This document shows positions 18,296-26,782 of a stretch of DNA of 64,000 bases, piece after piece; within the stretch, counting starts at the first letter, position 1, and the number at the start of each line of letters is the position of its first letter. This stretch comes from Streptomyces sp. ISL-94 (GTDB lineage Bacteria > Actinomycetota > Actinomycetes > Streptomycetales > Streptomycetaceae). The notes beneath the pieces were generated by a model. It did not search any database, had not been told where the DNA came from, and saw nothing but the letters and a program-made list of their open reading frames with translations. The stretch is from NCBI RefSeq assembly GCF_018614075.1, contig NZ_JAGGOZ010000039.1:1-64000 (forward strand), in the 5' to 3' direction. The position numbers were made by a program, and so were the translations under genes.

Positions 18296-19285
18296 TTGTC
18301 TGTTGAAGTTGATCAGTTGTGGAATGGCTGCTTGTCCAGCCGGTATGCATGGACCGTGGTCCTTGATCCCGTCACGTCCGCGAAGATCACCCGGTATCGG
18401 CCGCGGGCCGCGCCGCCGGTCTGGGAGGAGGTCGCGCCGCTGGTCAGGTCGGTGGTCGCCGCGAGCGTGATGGCGGTTCCCTACGACGTGGAGAGGTTGC
18501 TTCACGTCACCGGCCGGCTGGCGTTGTGGGCCGAGGCGGCGGGGCTCGAGCGTTCTGCGGACGCGTGGTTGCGCAACGAGGTGATCGACGCGTTTGTTCT
18601 CTCGCGCGCCGGGGACATCGAAGCGTCGTCGGTGCGGACGTACCGGACGTGGCTGCTGCGAGTACGGGACGCGCTGGCCTGGAGCGAACGCGGTGAGGCG
18701 GCCCCGGCGCGGATGCACGCCGAGACAAGTCCCTACCAGCCCTACAGTGCGGCCGAGTTGGCGGGGCTGCGGCACTGGGCCGCTCATCTGCCCCGGCAGC
18801 AGAGGACCGATGCGCTGGCGCTGCTGGGTCTGGGTGCCGGTCTGGGGCTGACGCCGAGGGAAGTGGCGGCCAGCCGGGGACTGGATTTGCGGCGCCCCAG
18901 CAGGGAAGGGCCCCTGCTGCACAGAGGGGTCGACCGGCTGGTCCCGCTCGTGGCCCGGGCCGCCTGGGACTCGGTGCTGGGCGAGCTCGCCGACCTGGCT
19001 GGGGGCGGGTACTTGTTCCGGCCCCGGCGGACCGTCGAGTACGCCAAGAACCTGATCGGCTCCTGGTCCCTGATCCACCGGCCGCCGCAGGGCCTGCCGG
19101 TGGTGTCGGTGGGCCGGGCGCGGGCCACGTGGATCGTCGAGCTGATGCGCTCGCACATCGATCACCATCTGATCGCCCAGGCAGCCGGGCTCGCCTCGGC
19201 CGCGTCCCTGGCCCGCTGGCAGCATCTGGTCCCTCCCGTCGACGTCACGACCGCAGCACGGCTCCTGCGCGGACCTGAAAGGTGA
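18296..19285 (+). CDS. Tyrosine-recombinase-like protein, module copy 2
   Basis: This is the paralogue of the protein at 11836. The start is uncertain: TTG at 18296 is given, and TTG at 18332 aligns with a TTG in copy 1. Protein conservation starts at SRYAWTVVL and RYRPRAAPPVWEEV. The box-I-like region is LGAGLGLTPREVAASRGLDL. The box-II-like region is RARATWIVELMRSHIDHHLI, then AQAAGLASAASLARWQHLV. Where an active recombinase has its nucleophilic tyrosine, this copy has W. The stop overlaps the next GTG (GTGA), the same coupling as in copy 1. It may be a DNA-binding accessory factor rather than an active integrase. Confidence 0.68.
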   Translation: MSVEVDQLWNGCLSSRYAWTVVLDPVTSAKITRYRPRAAPPVWEEVAPLVRSVVAASVMAVPYDVERLLHVTGRLALWAEAAGLERSADAWLRNEVIDAFVLSRAGDIEASSVRTYRTWLLRVRDALAWSERGEAAPARMHAETSPYQPYSAAELAGLRHWAAHLPRQQRTDALALLGLGAGLGLTPREVAASRGLDLRRPSREGPLLHRGVDRLVPLVARAAWDSVLGELADLAGGGYLFRPRRTVEYAKNLIGSWSLIHRPPQGLPVVSVGRARATWIVELMRSHIDHHLIAQAAGLASAASLARWQHLVPPVDVTTAARLLRGPER

Positions 19286-21112
19286 GCAAGCCTCGGGCCT
19301 GGCGGAGACCGGAGGAGATCAGGAAGTGCCGGCCGCGGCCGGTCACGGACGCGCCGTTCGAGATCCCGGACTCGAAGGTCGGCCAGCTCGATGCTCTCCT
19401 GCACGGCTCCAGGGTGCTGGAGCTGATCGATACCGAGCTGGCGGGCCGCCCCGGTCCGGACGGGCTGCCGGTGCGAACAGTGCTCGTGGGGCTGCTGCTG
19501 TCTTTGCATTACCACCGCAGCGCGAGCCTCGCGGACGTCTGCCGCGTTCTCCTGGACGAATTGCGGGCCCCCGCCCGGGGCTGGCTGGGCGTTCCGGATC
19601 CCGGCCCGCTTGACGATCACGGTCGGCACGCGTTCACCCGGCGCGTCTACCGGTCCTTCGACCGGTTGACCACTGCCCTGGACCCGTTCCGCTGTGACCG
19701 GCGCCGTCGGCTGCCCGCAGATGCGGCAGCGCTTGCTGTTGCGGCTTGGGAGGGCGTTGATGACGAGCGCGTGCGCCGAAGGGCCCTGTTGCAGGAGATC
19801 AGCGATCGCCTGGTCCTGACCACGGTCCGTCTCGCCCACCGCCGTGGCATGTTCAAGGGCTGGCGGGGCGACGTCGGCGTCGATACCACCCCGTTCCCCT
19901 CCTGGCACCGCCCGCCCAGCAGACGACGCAATCTCGCCTCCGTCGAGATCACGGCCGGCTGGCACTTCTGCGGGGGCTCCGATGAAGGGATCTTCGGGCA
20001 CTCGGCCACCCTCCTCGTTGCCGCGAGCCGCCGGCACCCAACCGGCCACCCCCAGGCCGGGAAACGCGTGAGCGGGCACCCGCAGCTCGTGCTCGGCCTG
20101 GTCCTGGACACCCCCGGCAAGCGGATCGGACCGAACGCGATCCACGCCCTGACAAAGCTGGTCCCTTTCGGGTTCCCGGCCGGGATCCTGGCCTCCGACC
20201 GCGCCTACACCGACCAGGTCTCCGAACACTTCGCCCAGCCCGCCCGCCGCCTGGGCTACCAGCTCGTCCTTGACTACAAGCAAGAGCATCGAGGCATCCA
20301 GGGCACCCACCAAGGTGCCCTGCTCGTCGACGGCTCCCTCGCCTGTCCCGCCATGCCCACCACCCTGGCCCAGGCCACCAACGGCCTCGACGACGATGCC
20401 GTACGCGGCATCGACGACAACGTCCAGCTCAGCGAGCAGATCACCGCGCGTGAGCCCTACTTCCTCCGGCTCAAGGAGTCCGCGGACGAGCGCGGCGCGA
20501 TCCGGCTCCAGTGCCCTGCCAGCGGGCCCTCGCCCGCCGTGGCCTGCCCCCGCTTCAACCAGGTCCATCAGATCCCCGCACCACGGCCGGCCGCCCGTCG
20601 ACCTCACCAACCGGCGGGCCACCGCCGCACACACCGCGGCCAAGCTCACCGTCCCGATCCCTCAAGCGGAACGCCTGCGGGCCCTGCCCCAGAAGGAACT
20701 GCCGCGGATCTGCCAGAAGCCCACGATCACCGTCCGCCCGGGTGACCTCGGCAAGCTCGACAAGTTCCGCCAGGATCGGCACTACCTCCACCCCACCTGG
20801 CAGGACGCCTACCGCCCCGAGCGGGCGAACATCGAGGGGGTGAACGGGAGGCTCAAGAGCCACGGCATCAACATCGCTGACCCGAGCAAGCGGCTCGCCC
20901 ACGGCCGCGTCGCCCAGACCATCCTTCTCGCCTTGATGATCTGCAGCGCCAACCTGCAGATGATCTTCAGCTGGACCCAGACCATCGGCACCACGGGCAC
21001 CAGCGGCGTTGCCGACGCGATCAGTGAGCTCGCGGGAACCGCTCCGGCCTCCATCACCGAGAACGGGCTTCCCCCGCCCAGGCCGCCAGCGACGGCCGGC
21101 ACGAGCACCTGA
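19282..21112 (+). pseudogene. DDE transposase-like gene, module copy 2, frameshifted
   Basis: GTG 19282 overlaps the previous stop. The first part keeps the DDE features D1 (GDVGVDTTPFPSW) and D2 (LASDRAYTD). Homology to copy 1 then jumps by +1 near 20575-20580, inside the low-complexity linker after CPRFNQVHQIP, and continues in the other frame with LTNRRATAAHTAAKLTV and the E motif (NIEGVNGRLKSHG) to a stop at 21112. Unshifted reading ends at 20745 without the catalytic E. The junction sequence is ATC CCC GCA. It may be a disabling mutation, a sequencing error or a programmed +1 shift; the first two are more likely. Confidence 0.75.
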
Positions 21113-21261
21113 CATCCCAGCACCACACACCGGGCTCACGCACGCCCAGCAGCAGCCCCGGCACCCTCCACACACCCGAACCACCCCGAAATCCAGGCCG
21201 ATCCCCCGCCAGGCGACCGCCCGCGGCCCCGCCCGCGTTCGGACATCACCTCGAACACACC

Positions 21262-21349
21262 CCACAAACGCCGAGATCCCGCCCCGCCTTTCGGCGGAAC
21301 GGGATCTCGTGACGTTCCTTGAGAGCTACTCAAGAACTGTCGTTTGTGG
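21262..21349. repeat. Tandem hairpin array at right end of module copy 2
   Basis: CCACAAACG at 21262 and its complement CGTTTGTGG at 21341 enclose two hairpins. The first is GAGATCCCG...CGGGATCTC with an inner CCGCC/GGCGG stem. The second pairs GTTCCTTGAG with CTCAAGAAC. The order (hairpin, GTGAC, hairpin, GTTTGTGG) matches module copy 1. The right flank overlaps the last bases of tRNA-Ala, so the structure also lies just downstream of that tRNA and may act as its terminator. Confidence 0.65.
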
Positions 21350-21420
21350 ACCTGTGGGGATTTGAACCCCAGACCCCCTCGATGCGAACGAGGTGCGCTA
21401 CCAGACTGCGCCACAGGCCC
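21347..21420 (-). tRNA. tRNA-Ala (anticodon CGC)
   Basis: A 74-base cloverleaf on the minus strand. The acceptor arm GGGCCTG pairs with CAGGTCC (one G-U) with discriminator A and no encoded CCA. The D-arm is GCGC...GCGC. The anticodon stem CCTCG/CGAGG holds loop TTCGCAT (anticodon CGC, codon GCG). The T-arm is GGGGTTCAAATCCCC. Its 3' end borders the accessory island. Confidence 0.95.
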
Positions 21421-21434
21421 TTGCGACGTGTGAA

Positions 21435-21463
21435 ACATTAGCATCCCCGCGCGGGTGCTCCAA
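21435..21463 (-). promoter_or_regulatory. Putative tRNA-Ala promoter
   Basis: Reading the minus strand, TTGGAG and TAATGT are separated by 17 bases, and the second box ends about 14 bases before the tRNA 5' end. The fit to a vegetative sigma promoter is good but was made by eye. Confidence 0.45.
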
Positions 21464-21498
21464 AATGCGTATCCCGGAGAGTCCGCGCAGGTCACCGA

Positions 21499-22512
21499 TC
21501 ACTCGTTCGCGGCGCGCGGGCGGTCGTCGCTCTCGTACTGGTCGAAGAGCGGGGTGCGGCCGCGGTCGCGGCCGCGCGGGCGCGGGGTGCTCGGGGTCTT
21601 CGGGTCCGGCTTGGGGGGTGCGGGCTGGGCGCGCAGGCGGGGTTCCGTCGGCTCGGCCGTGCTCGAGCGGGTCGCGCTCCAGGCGTCCGGGGTCGCCGGG
21701 CCGGTGGCGCGCGGGGCGACCGGGGCCGTCACGTACGTCGGCAGCGGGACCGGGACCGGCTCCCAGCTGTCACCGCGGGCCGGGCCGCGGTCGCGCTCGC
21801 GCTGCTGGTCCACCCACTCGGCGTGGTCGGTCTGCTCCACGAGCGCGCGCCGGCCGGCCTCCTGCGGGGAGACCGGTGGCGCGGGGTCCGGTTCCGAGCC
21901 CGCGGCGGCCTCGGACTCGCGGCGGCGCGGGGCGCGGTTCTCCCGCAGGTGCCGCGCGGCGGCCTCGGCGCGCCGCCGGTCCATCGTGAACTCGTAGCGG
22001 CGCCGCTCCTGGACCCGCAGGTGCACGATGTACGTGCTCAGCAGCAGGGCGGGCACCGCGGGGGCCCACAGGAAGCCCAGCCCGCCGACGGCGGCGACGA
22101 CCGCTCCCAGGGTGAAGAGCAGGAAGAGGAGCAACGTGGTGCGCCGGCGGCGCGCGAGCACCTGGAGGCGCTGCTCCCGCCGGACCCGTTCGGCCGCGGC
22201 TGCTCTGTGCTCCGCCCTGGTCGGGGGCACGACAAAGGCCCGGGCGTCGGCGTCCACGGAATTGACCGTTTCCGTCGCGGCGTCCGGGTCCGCGTGGGGC
22301 TGGGGCTCCGCCTCTTCACCACCGCGCTCACGAAGCCCCTTGGCGTAACGGCGCTCCATTCCCGCCCGGCCGGAAAGCAGCCGAATGGCAGTGGAGAAGC
22401 GTTCCGTCGGACGGGCTTCGTTCAGCTCGTCCTGCCTCCGGAGCCACATGGGCACCAAGTAGGCGGCCCAGGCCCCGACAATGACTGCGTAGATGAGGCC
22501 GCTGCTGCTCAC
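21499..22512 (-). CDS. sepX: Divisome membrane protein SepX (GlpR-like)
   Basis: The product has 337 residues starting at GTG 22512 (MSSSGLIYAVIVGAW); a GTG three codons upstream is possible. An N-terminal membrane segment is followed by the conserved RRQDELNEARPTERFSTAIR stretch, then two adjacent membrane helices near the middle (LLLFLLFTLGAVVAAVGG and the next), and a basic, disordered C-terminal half. SepX is an actinobacterial division protein that works with Z-ring partners and is genetically linked to glp, which lies three genes upstream here. The assignment rests on the sequence pattern and this conserved gene order. Confidence 0.88.
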   Translation of the reverse strand: MSSSGLIYAVIVGAWAAYLVPMWLRRQDELNEARPTERFSTAIRLLSGRAGMERRYAKGLRERGGEEAEPQPHADPDAATETVNSVDADARAFVVPPTRAEHRAAAAERVRREQRLQVLARRRRTTLLLFLLFTLGAVVAAVGGLGFLWAPAVPALLLSTYIVHLRVQERRRYEFTMDRRRAEAAARHLRENRAPRRRESEAAAGSEPDPAPPVSPQEAGRRALVEQTDHAEWVDQQRERDRGPARGDSWEPVPVPLPTYVTAPVAPRATGPATPDAWSATRSSTAEPTEPRLRAQPAPPKPDPKTPSTPRPRGRDRGRTPLFDQYESDDRPRAANE

Positions 22513-22668
22513 ACCCCACACCGTAGAGGGGTGCGGGCGACGGGATCGGCCAATTGGGCCGGTGTGTCGCGCGATCTCGCTGATATCACGGACTTTTTTT
22601 GTGATTCTTCGGATCAGGTTATGGACGAATCGGCTGCCGGGCGCCTTAATTCGAACGGATATTCGCTT

Positions 22669-23295
22669 TTATTGTTTGGGTGGCGGGGACTGCGGCGGGG
22701 CCTGCGCGTGGCGCCTCCGGTGCCAGCGCCGCAGCAGCCCCTCCGGCACCTCCTCCACCGTGACCGCGTACACGAGGTGGTCGCGCCAGGCCCCGTCGAT
22801 GTGGAGGTAGCGCGGCCGCAGCCCCTCCTCGCGCAGGCCCAGCTTCTCCACGACCCGCCGGCTCGGCCGGTTCTCCGGGCGGATGCACACCTCGATCCGG
22901 TGCAGCCCCACCTTGCCGAAGCAGTGGTCCACCGCGAGCGCGACCGCCGTCGGCATCACGCCGCGGCCCGCCACGTCGCGGTCCACCCAGTAGCCGACGT
23001 GGCCCGCGCACATGGAGCCCCAGGTGATCCCGGCGACCGTCAGCTGGCCCACCAGCCTGCCCTGGTACTCGATGACGAAGGGCAGCATCCGGCCCGCGTT
23101 CGCCTCCGCCCGCAGATGGCGCACCATCTGGCGGTACGTCGGCCGCCGGACCACCGGCCCCCACGGCGCGGGCGGCGGAATCGTCGCCTCCCACGGCCGC
23201 AGCCATTCGCGGTTGCGCCGGTTGACCTCGCGCCAGGCCTTCTGGTCCCGCAGTTTTATCGGCCGGAGCGTGACATCGCCGTCCGTCAGGACCAC
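22669..23295 (-). CDS. GNAT acetyltransferase, RimJ/RimL-like
   Basis: The 208-residue product is a single GNAT domain of the ribosomal-protein-alanine acetyltransferase type. It reads LTDGDVTLRPIKLRDQKAW near the start, VGQLTVAGITWGSMCAGHVG in the middle, and the acetyl-CoA loop region DRDVAGRGVMPTAVALAVDH. The family motif IEVCIRPENRPSRRVVEKLG follows. It starts 18 bases after mog and is probably in the same operon. The substrate is unknown; protein N-termini are typical for the family. Confidence 0.85.
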   Translation of the reverse strand: MVLTDGDVTLRPIKLRDQKAWREVNRRNREWLRPWEATIPPPAPWGPVVRRPTYRQMVRHLRAEANAGRMLPFVIEYQGRLVGQLTVAGITWGSMCAGHVGYWVDRDVAGRGVMPTAVALAVDHCFGKVGLHRIEVCIRPENRPSRRVVEKLGLREEGLRPRYLHIDGAWRDHLVYAVTVEEVPEGLLRRWHRRRHAQAPPQSPPPKQ

Positions 23296-23312
23296 CGGCC
23301 AGGTGGGGCCGT

Positions 23313-23900
23313 TCAGCTCGCGCTCCCCGGGGCCCCCGCCGGTCTGGGGTGGTCTCCGCCCCGGATCTGGTCCACGGCGTGCAGCAGGAGGCGGGACAGG
23401 ACGGCGAGGCCGTCGCGCACCCCGCCCGTCGAGCCCGGCAGGTTGACGATCAGGGTGTGCCCGGCCACGCCCGCCAGGCCCCGGGACAGGGCCGCGGTCG
23501 GCACCTTCGCCAGGCCCTCCGCGCGGATGGCCTGCGGGATGCCCGGGATCTCGTAGTCCAGCACCTTCGCGGTGGCGTCGGGGGTCCGGTCGGTCGGCGA
23601 GATGCCGGTGCCGCCGGTGGTCAGGATGACGTCGTAGCCGGCGGACACGCCCTCGCGCAGCGCCTGCTCGACGGGATCGCCGTCCGGGACGACCCGCGGG
23701 CCGTCCACCGCGAAGCCGAGCTTCTCCAGGGCCTCGGCCAGCAGCGGGCCGCCCTTGTCGGCGTACACGCCCTGCGAGGCCCGGTTCGAGGCGGTGACCA
23801 CCAATCCGCGCAGCGACGGCGCCGCGGGAGCCCCGGCTGCCGGCGCCGCCGGCTCTGGGTGGCTGTGGCTGTGGACCTCGCCGCCGCGCGGGGCGTTCAC
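23313..23900 (-). CDS. mog: MogA/MoaB-type molybdenum cofactor protein
   Basis: The 195-residue product starts at GTG 23900, which overlaps the moaC stop (GTGA). After a 35-residue Pro/Ala/His-rich leader comes the MoaB/MogA fold, with LRGLVVTASNRASQGVYADK, then the motif DVILTTGGTGISPTDRTPDA and HTLIVNLPGSTGGVRDGL. This family adenylates molybdopterin before metal insertion by the MoeA-type enzyme, which is encoded two genes upstream. It acts in the cytoplasm. Confidence 0.9.
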   Translation of the reverse strand: MNAPRGGEVHSHSHPEPAAPAAGAPAAPSLRGLVVTASNRASQGVYADKGGPLLAEALEKLGFAVDGPRVVPDGDPVEQALREGVSAGYDVILTTGGTGISPTDRTPDATAKVLDYEIPGIPQAIRAEGLAKVPTAALSRGLAGVAGHTLIVNLPGSTGGVRDGLAVLSRLLLHAVDQIRGGDHPRPAGAPGSAS

Positions 23901-24376
23901 GAGCGCGCCCAGTCGCCGGACTTGCCGCCGGTCTTCTCCTCCACCCGCACGTCCGTGATGACCGCGCCCTTGTCGACGGCCTTCACCATGTCGATCACGG
24001 TGAGCCCGGCGACCGCGACGGCGGTCAGCGCCTCCATCTCGACGCCCGTACGGTCGGTCGTCTTCACGGTGGCGAGGATCTCCACGGCGTCGTCGGCGAC
24101 CGACAGGTCGACCTTCACACCGGAGACGGCCAGCGGGTGGCAGAGCGGGATCAGGTCGGGGGTCTTCTTGGCGCCCATGATCCCGGCGATCCGCGCGGTG
24201 GCGAGGGCGTCGCCCTTGGGGACACCCTCGCCGCGCAGCAGCTCGATCACCCGGGGGGAGACGAGGACCCGCCCGCTGGCCCGCGCCGTGCGGGTGGTGA
24301 CGTCCTTCTCGGAGACGTCGACCATCCGGGCCGCGCCGGCCTCGTCGATGTGCGTCAGCCTGCTCTGGGTACTCAT
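23897..24376 (-). CDS. moaC: Cyclic pyranopterin monophosphate synthase MoaC
   Basis: The 159-residue product begins at ATG 24376 (MSTQSRLTHID); an in-frame upstream extension lacks homology. Family motifs are present: RMVDVSEKDVTTRTARASGR, the conserved KKTPDLIPLCHPL, and DRTGVEMEALTAV with the catalytic D and K region (MVKAVDKGAVI). MoaC converts the MoaA product to cyclic pyranopterin monophosphate in molybdenum cofactor synthesis. It overlaps mog by 4 bases. Confidence 0.95.
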   Translation of the reverse strand: MSTQSRLTHIDEAGAARMVDVSEKDVTTRTARASGRVLVSPRVIELLRGEGVPKGDALATARIAGIMGAKKTPDLIPLCHPLAVSGVKVDLSVADDAVEILATVKTTDRTGVEMEALTAVAVAGLTVIDMVKAVDKGAVITDVRVEEKTGGKSGDWARS

Positions 24377-24449
24377 TGCTGTGCCGCTCCGCTCTGGGCC
24401 CGCGCGGGGCCTGTGTGGTGCGACACACGCTACCCGCACCCGGCGGGTG

Positions 24450-25793
24450 TCAGCCGAGCAGGACCACTTCCAGCTCGGTCCCCGGTTCCACCGAGGTGAC
24501 GTCCTCCGGTACGACCATCAGCGAGTCGGCGTGCGCCAGTGCGGCGATCAGGTGCGAGCCCGATCCGCCGACCGGGCTGACCGTGCCGCTCGCCGCGTCG
24601 TACTTGCCGCGCAGGAACTGCCGGCGGCCGGCCGGGGAGCCCAGCGCCTTGTCGGCCTTCAGCACCGCGCGGACGCTCGGCCGGCACACCTCGGACTCCG
24701 GCAGGCCCATGAGCGCGCGGATCGCGGGACGCACGAACAGCTCGAAGGAGACGTACGAGGACACCGGGTTGCCGGGCAGGGCCAGCAGCGGGGTGTGGTC
24801 CGGGCCGATCGTGCCGAAGCCCTGGGGCTTGCCGGGCTGCATGGCGAGCTTGCGGAAGTCGATCCCGCCGCCGCCCCCGACCTCCTCGTCGCCGGTGGAG
24901 ACGGACGTCAGCGCCTCCTTGACCACGTCGTACGCGCCGACGCTGACCCCGCCGGTGGTGACCAGCAGGTCGGCGCGGATCAGCTGGTCCTCGATGGTGG
25001 CGCGCAGGGTGTCGGCGTCGTCCGCGACGGCGCCGACCCGGTAGGCGATGGCCCCGGCGTCCCGCGCGGCCGCGGCCAGCGCGAAGCTGTTGGAGTCGTA
25101 GATCGTCCCGGCGGCCAGCGCCTCGCCGGGCTGGACCAGCTCGCTGCCGGTGGACAGGACGACCACGCGCGGCCGCGGCCGCACCCGGACGGTGCCGCGC
25201 CCGATGGCGGCCAGCAGGGCGATCTGCGGCGGGCCCAGGACCGTACCGGCGGCCAGGGCCAGGTCGCCGGCCTGTACGTCGCTGCCGCGCGCGCGGACGT
25301 GCGCCCGCGCCTCGGCGGCCCGGTGCACCCGCACCTCGCCGGCCGCGCCCTCGGGGGCCGCGCTGGCCGGGGTCATGCCAAAGGCCGCGCCGCCGCCCGT
25401 ACCGCCGTCGGTCCACTCGACCGGGACGACGGCTTCGGCGCCGGGCGGCAGCGGGGCGCCGGTCATGATGCGGGCGGCCTGGCCGGGGCCCACGGTGGGC
25501 AGCTCACCGCTGCCCGCCGCGACGTCCCCGATGACCGTCAGCACCGCGGGGAACTCCTCGCTCGCGCCCTGGACGTCGGCCGTGCGGACGGCGTAGCCGT
25601 CCATCGAGCTGTTGTCGAAGGGCGGGAGGGCGACGGGCACGGTGACGTCCTCGACCAGGACACAGCCCTGGGCGTCGAGCAGCTGGAGCTCGATGGGCTC
25701 CAGCGGCCGGACGGTGGCGAGGACGTCCGCGAGGTGCTCGTCCACCGACCACAGACGGGGGTGGCCGGTGTCCTGCGGTGCGGAACTGGTCAA
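24450..25793 (-). CDS. glp: Gephyrin-like molybdotransferase Glp/MoeA
   Basis: The 447-residue product reads WSVDEHLADVLATVRPLEP, then LPPFDNSSMDGYAVR, GQAARIMTGAPLPPGAEAVV, the gephyrin motif TTGGVSVGAYDVVKEAL and LALPGNPVSSYVSFELFVRP. The MoeA fold inserts molybdate into molybdopterin. In actinobacteria this paralogue (Glp) also binds the divisome through the sepX product. The best start is TTG 25793, five bases from the galU stop, since the longer ATG frame overlaps galU. Genes downstream are moaC, mog, GNAT and sepX. Confidence 0.9.
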   Translation of the reverse strand: MTSSAPQDTGHPRLWSVDEHLADVLATVRPLEPIELQLLDAQGCVLVEDVTVPVALPPFDNSSMDGYAVRTADVQGASEEFPAVLTVIGDVAAGSGELPTVGPGQAARIMTGAPLPPGAEAVVPVEWTDGGTGGGAAFGMTPASAAPEGAAGEVRVHRAAEARAHVRARGSDVQAGDLALAAGTVLGPPQIALLAAIGRGTVRVRPRPRVVVLSTGSELVQPGEALAAGTIYDSNSFALAAAARDAGAIAYRVGAVADDADTLRATIEDQLIRADLLVTTGGVSVGAYDVVKEALTSVSTGDEEVGGGGGIDFRKLAMQPGKPQGFGTIGPDHTPLLALPGNPVSSYVSFELFVRPAIRALMGLPESEVCRPSVRAVLKADKALGSPAGRRQFLRGKYDAASGTVSPVGGSGSHLIAALAHADSLMVVPEDVTSVEPGTELEVVLLG

Positions 25794-25797
25794 GGTC

Positions 25798-26700
25798 CTA
25801 CATCTCCTCCGTGACGTAATGGCGAAGCCAGGTGCGGAACTCGGGGCCCAGGTCCTCGCGCTCGCAGGCGAGGCGGACGATGGCCCGCAGGTAGTCGCCG
25901 CGGTCCCCGGTGTCGTAGCGCCGACCCCGGAAGACCACGCCGTGCACCGGACCGCCGACGGTCTCGTCGGCGGCCAGCTTCTGCAGGGCGTCGGTGAGCT
26001 GGATCTCCCCACCGCGGCCCGGCTCGGTCTCCCGCAGTATGTCGAAGATCGCGGGGTTGAGGACGTAGCGTCCAATAACCGCGTAATTGCTGGGGGCGTC
26101 CGCCGCGTCCGGCTTCTCGACGAGGCCGGTGACCCGGACCACGTCCTGCTCGCCGGTGGCCTCGACGGCGGCGCAGCCGTAGAGGTGGACGCTGGCCGGG
26201 TCCACCTCCATGAGCGCGATGACGGTGCCGCCGGTGCGGGCGTGGATGTCGGTCATCTGGCGCAACAGCGGGTCGCGGGGGTCGATGAGGTCGTCGCCGA
26301 GCAGCACGGCGAAGGGCTCGCGGCCGACGTGCGGCTCGGCGCACAGCACGGCGTGGCCGAGGCCCCGCGGGTCGCCCTGGCGGACGTAGTGCATGGTGGC
26401 CAGGTCGCTGGATTCCTGGACCTTCTTCAGCCGGTCGTCGTCGCCCTTGGCGATGAGGGCCGACTCCAGCTCGTAATTCCGGTCGAAGTGGTCTTCCAGG
26501 GGCCGCTTGTTACGCCCAGTGATCATGAGCACATCGTCGAGTCCGGCCGCCACGGCCTCCTCGACCACGTACTGGATGGCCGGCTTGTCCACAACCGGGA
26601 GCATTTCCTTCGGCGTCGCCTTCGTCGCGGGAAGGAACCTGGTACCGAGGCCCGCAGCCGGAATCACGGCCTTCTTGATCACGGGGTGCAACATAGTCAT
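25798..26700 (-). CDS. galU: UTP-glucose-1-phosphate uridylyltransferase
   Basis: The 300-residue product starts at ATG 26700 (MTMLHPVIKKAVIPAAGLGT). Nucleotidyltransferase motifs are clear: GLGTRFLPATKATPKEMLPV, then KPAIQYVVEEAV, GLGHAVLCAE and LLGDDLI, with EIQLTDALQ near the end. It makes UDP-glucose for cell-envelope and polysaccharide synthesis. A longer frame adds ten residues without support. It leads the minus-strand group towards glp. Confidence 0.95.
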   Translation of the reverse strand: MTMLHPVIKKAVIPAAGLGTRFLPATKATPKEMLPVVDKPAIQYVVEEAVAAGLDDVLMITGRNKRPLEDHFDRNYELESALIAKGDDDRLKKVQESSDLATMHYVRQGDPRGLGHAVLCAEPHVGREPFAVLLGDDLIDPRDPLLRQMTDIHARTGGTVIALMEVDPASVHLYGCAAVEATGEQDVVRVTGLVEKPDAADAPSNYAVIGRYVLNPAIFDILRETEPGRGGEIQLTDALQKLAADETVGGPVHGVVFRGRRYDTGDRGDYLRAIVRLACEREDLGPEFRTWLRHYVTEEM

Positions 26701-26782
26701 GCCCGAACGATAGTGGGTCCTGCCGAACACCAGGCCAGATCGCGGTTGATAGCTCCCGTTATGTACCTAATGCCCGAGGATA

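Noticed and set aside
20570..20582. Programmed +1 frameshift presented as fact
   Set aside because: CCC-G is permissive, but copy 1 has no shift and copy 2 has a second lesion, so decay or sequencing error is at least as likely.
23349..25814. Plus-strand open frame of 821 residues over glp, moaC and mog
   Set aside because: It crosses three real genes on the other strand and has composition typical of antisense frames.
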